A DNA stretch of 64,000 nt from Isoetes taiwanensis (lineage: Eukaryota > Streptophyta > Lycopodiopsida > Isoetales > Isoetaceae), in assembly GCA_021234155.1 (NCBI GenBank), contig JAJEKV010000013.1:11620669-11684668 (forward strand), read 5' to 3'. The notes beneath the pieces were generated by a model. That model saw only the letters and a program-made list of their open reading frames with translations, searched no databases and had not been told where the DNA came from. Of this stretch, positions 35,501-48,500 are shown piece after piece. The stretch's first letter is position 1. Each line of letters starts with the position of its first letter. A program made the translations under genes and the position numbers.

Positions 35501-37605
35501 TGTTAGATCTACAAGGCGGGGACCCCCTTTGTCAACCAATTACCGGAACCATCAAAAACCATTTCGGTGTCACGCCAAGGCGTATAGCGGCGGGCATTCA
35601 CGGAGCGGCGGTGACGGATGAAGGCGGCGGCGGAAGTCGGGACACTTACCGAGGCCGGGCTTCCGACCGACTGATTCGACCATTGATCACATCTTCACAC
35701 TCGGGACCACAGTGGGGCGGTCGGGGCGACACATCTCTTCTTGTTTTGTGGACTTTTACAAAGGCTTTTGAACCTGATCCACTGAAAAAGTTGTGGGTGA
35801 GATTGCATCATTTGGGGCTCCTATGGATCTGGAAGCGTAATTAATGCAATTTGTCTGGTACCCACACGAGGGCGCATACAGGAAGGGCGGTCATTTACCC
35901 GATAGCATTGGGTTAGGCAAGGTTGTCCTCTCTCACCCACACTCTTTGGACTTTACATTGACGGTTGGAAGCTTTGGCTGGCTGCCAATGGGGGCGATTA
36001 CCTCACGACTCTTGCAGTCACCCGGCTCATCTATGCGGATGATCTGTGGACCTCTTGGCCCATACACGGAGGAATGCATGCACACCTAGATGCCTGGACA
36101 CATTACGCACAGCGGCGGACATGCGGGTCAGCGTGGCCAAGACTAAGGTGGTCCTCATATCCTCCTCCGTCATTCGGCATCTTGGTGTTCACTTACCGGT
36201 GAGATGGTATCACCCGACTACAAGTATCTGGAGGTGGAATTCGTCCCCTCAATGTATTGGGATGCATCCATTAAAGCCTTTGGACATGAGGTTGGAAAGG
36301 CGCTATCATAATGCAAAACAATAGTCCGCAGGGAGTTGTATGGCTGAGGCCACCGGTCACATTTATTCGAACCTTTGGTGAGCGATTTTTTTGTATGGGA
36401 TCGAGGTGTGGGGGCCCGATTGGTGTCTTTAGCGACTTGGAGCGACTTAGAAACAGGTCCGAAGGCATTTTTGGCGGGGAACTTGGCGTCAAGCCCCTGA
36501 TTCCATCTCGAGATCTTATTTAGGGGAGGGGATTCATGCCCCTGCGGCATGCGGCCTTCGATAGGCACATTGTCTATTTCGAAGGTGGCCAACATGGGCG
36601 ACAATCGGCTCCGCGCCAGCTTACTTTGTGGCGATGAGCATAGCGGTTCAGGGCTTATTTGGATTGGAAGGACAAAGAGAGCCCGGTGGATGGCTTGTAT
36701 TTGGAGCGTAAAGCGCACATAGGTGCGTCGGTGCCACCCTGAGGCAGCCGTAGGGATAATTTGAAGGGTACTTGGACTCTTGTTTCTGGGGAAGCTGCAG
36801 GACCACCATGCTGCAGAGCAGGTAAAGGTGGCACACTACAAGCGACACATAAACCCCACCTGGTTGAGACCCACAACTCTACTGCGTTCTCTGTTGCCCA
36901 TGAAGAAGCGCGGGATTATGTGATCCATTGAGCGGGGCCCACCATGCCGACTTGAGGCGGGTGATTGGGTTGGAGAGATTTCGCCGGGACAGGGCTTTTG
37001 TCGGTGTTGCCGGGGGTTGTTGAGGATGAAAGCCATGCCTTCCGGGCTGTCCGCCTATAGTGGTCGGGCTTCGCTATGGCGACTGTGCGCTTACCTTACG
37101 AGCTACTCGATGCAGGCGTGCGGTTCGATCCCTTAGCTCCTACCTCGAAGGTTTTGGATCGTGGACTCACCTCGCCCCGGCGCCTACAGTGCAGGGAATT
37201 CATGTTTATATATGTATATGTATATTTATCACGGTACCCGGCCCGAGGTTTTGTTCTTTAAGGCGGGTTTCCCTCCTAAGGGGGTTTTTCAGGGTAGCCT
37301 TGGGCTGTTTGCACCCGGTAATTTGGGTTTCCATAGGCCGATTGGCCTCCAGGAGACGATAAAGAACAACTTCCTTCCTTCCTTCCTAAAACAATTGAAT
37401 GGGTTTATATGTAATAAAAAGAAAAACATATATTCAATAGAAAAAAAGCATGTTTAGCTTATTGGATGCATTGATTAAAACATTTTTCTTAAAATATGAA
37501 TTATTTTGGTAGAGGTTAAGTCTCTGTATTTCTTATTCCAAAGCCTTAGTAAGCGTGTATTTCATAATTCAAAATCTTAGGGGTCCCAAACATACAAGAA
37601 AGGCA
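32506..37605 (+). mobile_element. LINE-A copy 2, nearly full length, frameshifted
   Basis: The most complete LINE-A, about 5.1 kb including a nested TRIM. Its 5' boundary (AGTTCATCTAAC at 32506) matches that of copy 3 at 60001. Its 3' boundary (AAGAAAGGCA at 37605) matches that of copy 1 at 26323. An AT-rich leader is followed by a GC-rich segment at 32.87-33.3 kb. An endonuclease region starts at about 33535 (MDMDLIFLMGTWDGNT, then DFN near 33919), and the RT region runs from about 35640 to 36900. Catalytic YADD is at 36032-36043 and LLVLWTFTKAF at about 35745. The tRNA-like tail is at about 37450-37530. Frames break often. Relative to copy 1 most differences are small indels, many at CAG/CTG sites. 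Confidence 0.85.
34337..34786 (-). mobile_element. TRIM: miniature LTR retrotransposon nested in LINE-A
   Basis: Two direct ~155-bp repeats (34337 to about 34492, and about 34632-34786) share GAGCATGCCCTTAGCCAA, GGGCAAAACCGTCT, AGCTTCTACCCATTT, TTCAAGGATCGAATA and GGTCTACCATGGGCCCGTT. Just inside the right repeat, on the minus strand, is TTGGTATCAGAGC (34617-34629). That is the standard plant primer-binding site complementary to initiator tRNA-Met. A purine-rich GTGGGAGAGACC on the minus strand lies just inside the left repeat, where a polypurine tract belongs. The interior is only ~140 bp with no coding capacity, so it depends on another element's proteins. LINE-A sequence continues across it (compare copy 1 near 23500). 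Confidence 0.85.
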
Positions 37606-37613
37606 CCCTAAGG

Positions 37614-38010
37614 CCCCAATATACAATCACGGACCATAGGATGGGCCGGATCCGACGGCAAGGAGGGTAGTCGGCCCGAATTCATACGTTTGCAAAGACT
37701 TATCATGGACTTGCTCATAGGTGGCTGCGTGATGTAATAGTGGAAGAGTTTTTGCACATTATGTCTAAAAAGCTCACCAACACATGCTAAGCTAGTTGGA
37801 GGCGAGAGGCACCGCGAGGCTCCAACATACAATTTTGGACCATAGGATGGGCAGGATCGGCCGGTAGAGGTAGTTCGAGTCTTTGATTCATACGTTTACA
37901 AAAGACTTACCATGGACTTGCTCATAGATGGCTGCCGCTATGATGTAATAGTGGAAGAACATTTGCACATGCCTAAAAGCTCACCAACACATGCTAAAAT
38001 TTGGTTGGAA
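37614..38010. repeat. Tandem duplication, period ~207 bp
   Basis: Two copies (37614-37820 and 37821 to about 38010) share ACCATAGGATGGGC, ATTCATACGTTTRCAAA, CATGGACTTGCTCATAG, GATGTAATAGTGGAAGA and AAGCTCACCAACACATGCTA. It directly follows the 3' end of LINE-A copy 2. Confidence 0.85.
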
Positions 38011-40924
38011 GTACTTGAAATGATCACATGCATTGCAAAAACTTTGTAGCCTCTGCTAACACCATATCTATATTCGCAAATTCTAGGTTAGCTTCATCAC
38101 TAACATCTCAAGCTAGTCGATTCACTACTTCATGTCATGTTCTAGCAAATAAGTAAATTATCTGAGATGCGTGGTATGTAGTTTAAGGATCGCCCATCAT
38201 CGATGCTCAACCATCCCAAAACCATTCCCCAAATCATTTGAGGTGGGTGTTCATAAAGATCTAAAATTAGCATTCAGGATGACTCGTTTATGCATATATA
38301 AGAATAAAACTCCCATTCATTTGTCAATGTGAACTGCGGTCTTGGTAGAAAAGAAAGTGGTGAATCTTTGCCTTTAGTTTATCTTCTCTCTCTCTAATGC
38401 GGGCCTCAAATCAATACTTCACTTCCACACACCAACCATCTCTGGGTTTTGCCCTTTGGGCAACCAAAAGATGACAACACAATAGACTAAAAAGAGGGAA
38501 AAAAAAATCCCTTTTCAATAGTTGCTCTAGAATGACTACGAGAAAAAGAACATAAGCGAGAAGTTTAGGTGACCAAATTGAAGGCTATAATTTTTTTTTT
38601 TTTTTGAATGCTATAAATTTGCTCTGCATGAACCGGGAACTTTCTGCGATGGAATTTAATCACTACAAGCATAAAAGCCATAGTTGTCATCCCTCGTTTC
38701 AAATCTTTCTTGCATGTTGTATGATACCATTATAGTATTACAACTCTACAGTATTAATATATTGTTAAGTATGGAAAAATCTTTTTGCTTCATTTTTTTT
38801 TTTTTAATTGACGTTGCCCAAGAACTTTGGCATGCTATGATAGAATTGAAGAACTAGGATTTGTCATTTCAAGTTGAATCAAAAGGAAATCTGCCCTTCA
38901 AGAGAAAACAGACCATGCCATTCAAATTGGATGGAAAAGCAAAATCCCATCCGCCTTTTCAGAGGAAACTAGCTATCCCATTCAAATTTAGGCCTAAGGC
39001 TTGGGTTGAAAAAAGTGAGGTTAACCTTACGTTTTGTCATATAAAATTTGCCAATGTCAGTTGTTGTTGAGATGAAACGGGACATCTTTGTCCTACAAAA
39101 ATATTAACAATTGGACTTTGTCGTACTAAGTTTTGAAAGAGTAGGATTTTGTCCTACCTCTTTTTTAAGTGAAAGGAGGATTTTTTTTTAGTATGCATAT
39201 TTTATATAATGTATAAATTATCTTATATTTAGAAATTCACCTTTAAAATATTAACCAAAAAGTTAGAACCTTTTCTTTTTACATTTAAATATATAAATCC
39301 AATTTTTTTCTCTCTCATGTTTCCATGCATCGACATCTTCCCTGTACATGGATGGAACAAAATAGGCAGGTAGAACATCAGGAGAAGAGAAAGAGAGGCA
39401 ACCACTTCTGTCCCATTCCATCCATGTCCATGGCCCAATAACATACGCTAGGCGATCCATTCAAGTTCCATCCACAACCCAGAGGTACAAAAAGTTTCAA
39501 TTTTTTATTCTGTTCAAGGTTCATTTTTCAATAGGGAAAAAGGATCTGGACAAGCAATGACATTCGTTTCTACCTTAATCAAAGCATTGCATTTTGTGTA
39601 TAAGATTTCATTATCTTTTGTGAAAGTTTTTGTTCTAAGGAAGTTGGACCTTGTCCTATTATTTTTATCTTGGATTGGACATGTCCTGCTGAAATTTGGG
39701 ATGCCCTATTTATCTCAAAACTAAAAAGGCTTTTTTGTTTACCTCACTTTTTAGGTTGCCCTAGGGGGCAACCCGCATTGATGGAGGGTGGAGTGGCGTA
39801 TAGAGGGCCTCGTTTGTTACGAGTATAATATGCATAGAATATTCTATATGTCTGATTTGCGATTGCTTGGGTTTTGTGGCCTGGTGACATAAGCGACAAA
39901 AGATTTGTTTGGGATGTGTCGATGGTGAGGATTGTTTTGGTCTTCTTTGGGTAGCTATGCAAATCTCCTCAGGCATTAAATTGGCATGAGCAGGCTCCTT
40001 TCTTTTAAAAGCGGTTAATCCATGGCGGAAGAAGAAAAGCGAAGTAGCGGTACATATCTCGGCTCTTTCGGGTAGCGACATAGCGGATTTGCTCTTTGCT
40101 GTGCCATATCGGGGGCTTTTTAAAGAAGACAATGTTACTCCTTTAACCCCGGAACCTGGATCAGCGCTTGAAAGGTGATTGCATTTTTGATGCATTTTTC
40201 AGATTGATCGAGGGTTTCGCGAGAACACAGTGATCATATGGTTCTTTTAGGTTTTGAGCCTATCCAGGAAATTTGGGTATGTAAATGCAATTATGTTTAT
40301 TAAACAAAGCTTTTAGTTAATCACGCTTCTTGCGGTGATTATTTGACTTGCGAGGTCATTGTACCCTGAGGGGAGGCTCGTAGGTTATATTCACTTTATA
40401 ATGTACTAGAGATGTTCCGTAGCGTTTTCTAATTATTCATGATGGTTGGCAATCTATAACTTCCCTTTGAAGAAAAGCGAGATAGGAAGATGACCAATGG
40501 AACCACAATAAGTTCTATTTTATAGTATGGTATTATCCATGGTTATTTATAGTGCCATCTCAAATTGACACTTGAGGCATGTTGTTGTATGAGTTGCTCC
40601 ACGGGCATAAAAGAGAATCATCTTAGAAGAACAAAATGAAGGGGACACATTATTTCATGGACAACAAAAACAAAAAATAATAACATTGTTTTTGTAGAAC
40701 TCTTTATAACTATGCATTCCACCTCCATCTCTCTAATGTGGGAAAAGCATTTACAATATCTTGAACCATAACTACTACGGGAATCATCCACAATTCAATG
40801 TATGAGGTGATTTATGGCCAATTTTGGAAGATGTTATTAACTATGTTTAATTGTAGACCCCCAAATTGAAAAACATATAATATTAGATATATATCATTAT
40901 AATTTGTAACTGGCTGTTCATGCA
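38011..40924. other. Unassigned DNA
   Basis: No gene supported. It contains T and A runs (38589-38604, 38796-38806), repeated TTTGTCCTAC phrases around 39085-39155, and the palindromic motif GGTTGCCCTAGGGGGCAACC at about 39754. A 144-codon minus-strand frame (39761-40195) has no recognisable domain and no splice or promoter support. Confidence 0.45.
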
Positions 40925-41095
40925 TCAATGGGCCCTCAAGGGCAGCCATTAGCCTAATGCGTTAGCATCTTGTTTAGCATCTTGTCTTGTTATAAAATTT
41001 AAAATTTCGAACCCTGCTGGAACTTTCTTTTGTGGCATTGCCACAGAAAGAAAACATTTTTAACATCTAGTCAACTATTTAGGGTTTGATTCCTA
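40925..41095 (+). mobile_element. Possible tRNA-derived SINE
   Basis: TTAGCCTAATGCGTTAGCA (40949-40967) resembles a tRNA D-arm with an A box. About 40 bp later ATTTCGAACCCTGC (about 41004-41017) resembles the T-loop and B box. The spacing fits a tRNA-type head. The tail and target duplications are not clear, so the limits are approximate. Confidence 0.35.
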
Positions 41096-41317
41096 TTCTG
41101 AATTAGGGCAGACTGTTTCTTTCCTGTGTGCCTTCCTTTTCCTTCCAAGTCAAGGCTATGGCCGCCTCCGGTCTCTAAATGCCTTTCATCTTTAGCCGGA
41201 CGCATCTGCAGATCTCCCAATACTTATTTCGTGGAAGTTCGATGGACAGGTAGAAGGTGTGTATCTTTTCTTCCCGTTTTAGTGTGCTTTTCAAATCTGT
41301 TAGGGTGTAGAAAAAAC

Positions 41318-42652
41318 ATGGGTAAGAAAAAGGCACGAAACAACAAAGGTAAGACTGCTGGAGATGAGGAAGATAACCAAGCTCAGGAGCCTGTACCACG
41401 GGATGAAGTTTCTACCGAAGAGGAAGAAGTCAAGACGTATGATGTTGTTGGAAAAAAGGCCAGGGGCTGGCTGTGAAGCAGCATCTGTTTTGGAAACTCA
41501 GCCTGTTGGGCAGTACAGGATAGGGAAAAAGAAGGATCTGGTTGAGGGGCCCCATTGAACCTCCACAGGAGCTATCTGAGGTTAGACAGGAGCCTTATAA
41601 TCTGCCCAGTAATTATGAATGAATTACTTGTGATGTGAACTCAGACGAGACAATGAAGGAGGTGTATATACTTTTAACAAATAATTATATTTGAAGATGA
41701 TGATAACATGTTCAGATTTGATTATATGTGGAGTTTCTGAGATGGGCTCTCAGACCACCTGGTTATTTTTCTGGTGGCATATTGGGTGAGCTAGAGTTCC
41801 AAAAAACTTTGTTGCTTTTATCACTGGCGTTTCCTGGGAACAATTGGTGCACTTCAGAATATTGTGCTAATGGCAGAGATCAATTTCTTATGTGTCCACA
41901 AGAAGTTGAGATCCAAGAAACTGCTCTGTTATGATTATGGAAGTTACCAGGAGGGTTCACCTGAGGAATATATGCCAAGCCGCATATACTAACAATTGTG
42001 GTTGCCAACCCCCCATTTGCCACATGCCAATATTGGCATCGCTCATTAAATCCCCAAAAACTTATAGATGTTGGCTTCTCACGATTAGGGGGCTAGGTTG
42101 ACAATAGGTAGGACCATCAAAGCTTTACAGGCTTCCTGAGGATACGGCCACACCAGGTTTTGATCAATGGAAGCCGGGATGTTTCTGCTTATTTACTGAT
42201 TTTGTTGCAGAATTATCTTTCTCAATTTGCTGTTGCACCTCATTTTTGCAAGAGAATGATGTGGAATATTGGCTCCTTCCTATTGAGAATGTAGTTGATA
42301 GTTATGTTGTTGAGGAATCCAGAACACATGAAATTACTGATTTCTGCAGTTTTACACTCTTCCCGCCGACGTGGTGGTAATGGCATTACTCTATGCTCAA
42401 GGCTGCATATTCTTACTACAATGTAGCTGTTTCTACCTCTTTATGTCAGCTAATGAATGATGCTCTAATCATAGCTTAAAAAGAAAAGGATTATGATGTG
42501 TTTTCAATGCATACTTTTCGATATAATGCAAAACGAAATTTTTGAAGGAAGGCTGAAATTTGGCCCAGGTGATGGACATCTTCATTACTTTTTACAACTA
42601 TCGGATCAGCGCTGCCTTGAAGCCTTCAGAATTAGGACTTGTCCTCCTCTAA
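41318..42652 (+). pseudogene. N-myristoyltransferase (NMT) pseudogene, intronless
   Basis: The plus strand carries a decayed copy of glycylpeptide N-tetradecanoyltransferase, which attaches myristate to N-terminal glycine. From ATG at 41318 a Lys-rich start (MGKKKARNNKGK) leads into an acidic segment. The catalytic part then appears piecewise: EPYNLPSNYE (about 41590), DVNSDE (about 41634), a NNY...EDDDNMFRFDY segment (41682-41726), EFLRWALRPPGYF (41729-41767), a [19 protein letters not shown]-type segment near 42025-42085, DVEYWLLPIENVVDSYVVEE (about 42259-42315), KAAYSYYNVA (about 42400) and finally the expected C-terminal GLVLL plus TAA (42650-42652). Frameshifts and stops (for example TGA for Trp at about 41620) break it many times. 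The whole ~1.33 kb runs without introns, so a retrocopy is likely, unless the parent gene also lacks introns. An AATAAA-like signal follows near 42829; no poly-A tail remains. Confidence 0.8.
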
Positions 42653-45600
42653 TTTTCAATATCTAGAAGATATTATTGGCGACTTTCAGATTGGACATTT
42701 GTAGTCTTAATGTTATTGGGGATATTCTTTGTGCACTAGGAGGCCAGAAATCATGCAATGATGCTGGTCTATCTTAACATGTGATCCTGATCCCATGTAC
42801 TTCATTTAGGTGAGCTGGTGTTTTGTAATAAATATTTGTTATTGCCTATTTGGTAGTTTGATATTGCCATCAACTTGGAAGAATAATTTGTCTTTTATTT
42901 TTAATAAGATCTAACTTAAAGCTCTTGTATTGGTATACAATCAAGCTCTTAATTTTCTAAGACGAAACAGGTCAGATTCTTGATTGCTTTTGACAGAGGC
43001 TGTCCTGTGTTCATATACATGCTGCTGGGTGTTTTGTGCTTTGCATAATCTCAACACCATATGATCTCATTGATTTGACTACTTTCTCACAAGGTTTGGC
43101 AACTCTGCATTCCCCAATTTTTGCTAAATAATAGGGGCCTAATAATTGAACCATGTATGGGTTGATAATAACAGGTAGACAACCTAGTTTTTCAACAAAA
43201 CATGTAAAAAGCAGTTACGTTACATTCTGCCTTCTAGGCAAATCTAGTTTTTAACAAATCCTGTATTATTTTTTAGGGAATGTATGTCCTTCTAGGCGAA
43301 TCTGGTTTTCAACAAATCGTGCATTCAACACATTTTCAACAAATCGTGCATTCAACACGCAACATTTTATTTGATTTTTTAGGGGAAAAGTTTGGATTTT
43401 GCATTCAACTTTTACATGACATTTCCAACCTTTTACTCGGCATTACCCATACACTTGGCTGGCAGTGTTTTCACAGGAGAATAATACTTGTATACATCTT
43501 GTTTAGTCTCTAGTAAAAAATGTGCTTGAAAAGAATTACATGTGGGTAAAATTAAATCAATGATTTTACATCCATGGAGACCAAATGATATAGGATCCAA
43601 ATGTCTAAATAGACCGGACATGGATATTTTTCATCCATGGTTGAGAAATTACCTTCTAGAAGGGTGTCCCAAGTTTACATGGGTGTCGCGAGTTTACATT
43701 TATTAGATTGGGTGATAGGGTATGAGTCACCATGTTTTTGCACTTACTTAGGAGCAAAATGCCAACAATTGTCGGACAATTAACTGCGAACCCAGCGAGT
43801 CGACATATTTGGCTTCCTAGTAATTTTGTAGGTGACATTCTTGTGTCAAATTTTGGAGCTGAAGAATTGGCATGGCTGAAAGTGATCCATGGTCAAGTGT
43901 GGGAGTCTAAGGTCTCATGGCGTTGCCCATAGCCCTATTATTATTAGTGAACCAAGGCTTGGAAGGTGAGGTTTTAGGACGTCTCGACCACGCTGAGGAA
44001 AAGTCCTATCATGCAAGCGCCCATGCCCATGGTACGCGATCGTGAGGCTATCACACAATAGCGTGGTCTTAAAACCTCCATTTGGAAAAGAAAGTGTTCA
44101 GGACCAAAAATGCCACATAAGCGTGACATAGGATTGAACGCGAGGGCATACCTGACACCTATCTGTTGTTACGTCCCTCGGAATCATTATCTCTTATGCA
44201 GTGTTTGTACAATCATCTAAAGCTGCACATTTTAGCAAATTTTGCACGATGTGAAATTTTTTATTAAGAAGGCTTCGATGTCTGGTGCAAGGCGTGGTTG
44301 AAGTGACTTCACGATCATGAAATGGTCCTTTGTGTAGAACTAGCCACACAGACCAAAATGGACTTAACTTGTTATTCTAAAGCATCCTCAAAAGAAAACA
44401 AAAAGGATATTGCAAAGCATAGTGGGGCGTTAAAGGGGTTTTGAAAGTAGAAGGTTCCTCGCTTTAAATTCCAGGATTGAATCAAATCCAAGGAGCCTGG
44501 AATTTCCACATCACACCGCATTACAATTCATACCCCCACACATGTATTTATACATGTACATATCATGGAATACAAATAGAAACAGAGTAATAGCAAGCAA
44601 CTAGTTCACATAATTTGTTGTAGCTGTGTAAATCATGGAAATTACAGTTCATCAGCGTCATAGAAAAAGTTAACGAAGGTAAATTACATGTGGGACCCAG
44701 TTCACGAGCCAATTGTATCACGTAAAGACATTCTTAACCATGAAACAAAACATATGCAGCTGGAAGGCCATCAAATTACATATGCAAACTCCAAGTTATA
44801 CGCAAAACCGAAATAGTAGGTATTTGGGTGAAGAGCTGGTGATGGCGCCTTGGTTTTCCTTGGATTTGTTTGCACATAACTTTTTGATTCCCATGTAGCC
44901 GGTTGAATGATTATGGGCTCGTTGGAAACTTATTGCGTCCTCTTTCTATTATTGTCAGCTTGTATGATGATTAGACTGCTTTGGCAGCTAAAATCGCCAA
45001 CAGTTCCGACCCTTTATTGGCGGTGTTAGGGTTTGTTGCAATTTTCTTTTGCCACTAACTCTCTGCATTTGGTGGCAGTTTAGGCATGCTTGGGGCTCAT
45101 CCGACTTCGTGGAGTGATCCTTTGATTGGTGTTTAAATTTTCAGGATTACTCTTTTGTGGGGACTTAGGCTCAAAATCCTCGGCCTTCTAGTGGGATGTA
45201 CAAAAAGCAACTTCGTAGTCCTTCAAAGCGCCTCTCTGGTAATCGAGAATCTGAGGGCAATGATGGAAGAGAATGCTCTAGATTCTCCAAAGGTTAAGCG
45301 TTGAGATGCCCCTGGCTCGTGAATGTGCTCCTTCTTCTCCTAAGAATTTGGTATCATTAGTGGCGGTTGGATCACGAGCAAAGAGGCAAGCTTCTATGCA
45401 CCTCAATCTATTGGCATTGCCTCATGCTCTGTTTCTTCGGTAGCATATATGTCTCACAGGAGTTCAGAAGGCGGCGGCTCTGCTCTCTCTCCTCTTCGGC
45501 TTGATGTTCGATTAATGCATTTGTATGTCTCATGTAAGAGGTGTGGTGCAAGTGACCACAGGAAAGTTCTTGGAATATTTGATACCTTCAAAGCACCTCC

Positions 45601-48500
45601 AACACATGTTAAGTTCCCGAAAATATGAGATTAGTAGCTCTGCTCAAAAAGAATGTGACGGGTTGCATCCCCAAGCGAGATATTGGGGAGTCTCTCACAT
45701 AGAATGGAGGCCCTTTTTGAACAAAAGAACATCAGTACATTGAAGGTTCCTCAAAGCCGAGGAGGAAGTTTCCCCTCTTCCCTCGAACAAGCACAGGATA
45801 CCTTTTTCTTCAACCACATGTCATGTCGACCTCTACACCTTGGAGGTTACGACCACGATGGCAAAGGAGGTTCTGGTGACGCTTTTACGAGGTGATGGCT
45901 ATGTAAAGGTGTTCATCTCTCGGCCACCTCATTCCGTGTCACCGAGAGGCGATTTGCCACCATAGTGAACAATAATAAGAAAAGAAGTTGCATCTTATCT
46001 TGGCGATTCGCGAGGCCAGCGAGGACTCCATGGATGTTTGTTACCACTGAAATTTTTTATGAGTTCAGAGTGCGGAGTGATGTTCGGCTTTTGGCGTTTT
46101 GGGGCCTGTGGTGCGGTCGGTCATGAGACTCTAAAATTAAAATCATGTGGAGCAATTAGTTGCATTTTCCATTGTTTTGACCCCTTCAACGGCCCCTTCT
46201 TGGATCGAAGTCGTGGGATCTTGGTTATCACGGGCATCTACACAAATTAGGAACTTCTGTATCAATCCATCAAGCTCGTGGCCAAAGATCAGCGTTGTTT
46301 TCTCGATGTTTTGAGTCTCTGAGCGATTGGCTCGACTCTCATAGAGCGGTGTTGATCCTCGTAAGGAAACATTTCTTGTTGTATGTCAGCGGTATGTTCT
46401 GGCTCTTTTCGGATTAAGCGGATACCTTACATGCCCCATACAGTTGCTATTGAAGATTTTCCTCGAGTTTGGGATCTTGAGTTCATTTTACGCCATTGCT
46501 AGTGAGATTGGGCTCTACACGCAGCATGCTATATAAACAATGGCATTACTAAAGATTTGTGTAGCCGCCCATTCATGGTGTCACGCCTCGGACAATTGTT
46601 GTTCAAAATTTTCGCCACAAATCCTACTCCCTAGCTCTTCTTCTTCTTCAATGGATCTCGTCCCCACTGTGACTTCCTCTACATCTACTCGGTATTTGCT
46701 GGTCCCGCGCCTACATTTCTTTGGATCATGACCCAGAGAGGTTGGATGAAAAATTGAAGTTATAAAGGCAAGTTGAAGAGGTTTTGTAGGCGATACATGG
46801 ACATTGATGCGTCGTTGTGCCCACCCTCCCCCTAAACATCTGCTCTTCACCTGACCTCGAAAGTTAGCTAGGGTTGTAACATCTGCATCGAGCTCTCTCG
46901 GCACTTGCTATACATGATTCTAGCCTTACATTTGCATCACGGTGGCTTTGCTCCACTCAGTAGTGACGGTTGAATATCTTGTTTTTGCCGAGAAGGCCCA
47001 AGTTACATCTTCAAAACTCTCACGAGATTCGATTAGTCACATCGGTTTGGCAGATTCACGGGTTCAGCGTGGTTAGCCTCTTAGTGACCTTCTCTCCTTT
47101 TACTTATCTGGTATGGAATAAGCACATGGTGTGAGGCTCGTGTTCGGCACCCTCTTGTGCTTATACAACTAGATGAAAATATTCATTTGTACTTATTCTT
47201 GCGATTAAAACTTTTTGTTAGATCTTAAAAAAAACAAGAAATTTTTACATTGATAGAAAGCGGTAGCCTCAAAAGATGCTTGAAGGAAGCTACCATGGGC
47301 AAGCTGACCTATACACAAGATAGACAACTCACATACCGCGGAACAACCATAAAGCCGAGCGACAACGTGAGCTAAAGCAAGATTTATCTGACTTCATATG
47401 CACCAAAAGCGACGACATCAGGTACAAAACACGCGTTCTCAACCACTCTAACTACTCAAACTGTATAACTCCTCGTCTGGCCCCTCAGCAGCCATATTTC
47501 CATCCACCACGGATTAGCAATTGGAACAACAAATCCCTACTTAGATAGATGCGGCCCGCGGGGGGCCCCAAATTTTGCAAATCGAGGAACCAAGAGGCAA
47601 GGAATGTCGAATACCTTAGGCTTCCAGTATCGGCCAAATCGGTTAGGAGAGGCAGATAAGATCTTGGCTTTTGGCAAGCCCAGGAGCAACATCTCCACCT
47701 TACATGTTATTTTACGTCACCTCCGGCTACTTGGCATCCACATCAATTAGCGCCTTGGCCGGAACATACTGCAATTCCTCCGCAGTAGCCCTTATTTCCG
47801 GACCATGCCAAAAAAACAAAGTCTTTAGCGCCGCGAGGAGGTTACCCTCGTGACGAGAGTGAAATGAAATCACGCACTTCAAAGTCATGTTTTACGAGCA
47901 TATCGCGATATATACCCCGCAGAATATACCACACAAACCCGCAATTTGGGGTTTCCCCTTAAAGGCTGCTTAAAAGCCCAGACTCAAACATATCGATTAG
48001 AATACTATTTCCATACCCAATTCAACGTTTCGCGAAAAGGCATTTCGTCGTATAACTCTGACGGATGAAATACGATCGTGGTTTCGGTTTCGTGCGGTAA
48101 CGGTAGATAGCATTTTTTGGTGCGTTGTTTTTAGCTGTTTGTACGCGGTTTTAATTGAGGATGATTTTGGATATCTTCGACATTTGAATATGGATTTTAT
48201 CGTTTTCATGGTTTCGGTTTGGTGGCCATTTTAAAAATTTTTTGCCAGTACGCTGGCAAAGGGCTGCCGCGCCGCATCCATAACCCACTTTGACCATTTC
48301 TGGGTATGCCCGTTCCATTTGTTTCCAGAACCTTCCAGGTAGGTAAGTTTTATGTACGGTTTGGACGATAGAACATATTTTGTGAGACGAACATGATAGC
48401 ATTGAAATAATTTATAGCGAAAATGGGTCAACCATGGGTGGTAGGCAAACTGGGTGGTTTTGCAAATTTTTGTCACCTTGCGAGTGGCGATCCCTAAGGC
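42653..48500. other. Unassigned DNA with short local repeats
   Basis: No gene supported. At 43225-43360 there is a small nested tandem repeat (TTCTAGGC.AATCT and TTTCAACAAATCGTGCATTCAACAC, each twice). At about 43967-44085 two ~25-bp arms containing GAGGTTTTA...CCACGCT form an inverted repeat. At 45.1-46.5 kb there are plus-strand stretches with codon-like composition (for example YVSCKRCGASDHRKVLG near 45530) that may come from an unknown retroelement. I cannot name them. Confidence 0.4.

Noticed and set aside
39761-40195. 144-codon minus-strand open frame
   Set aside because: No recognisable domain, biased composition, and no promoter or splice support. It overlaps a palindromic repeat motif.
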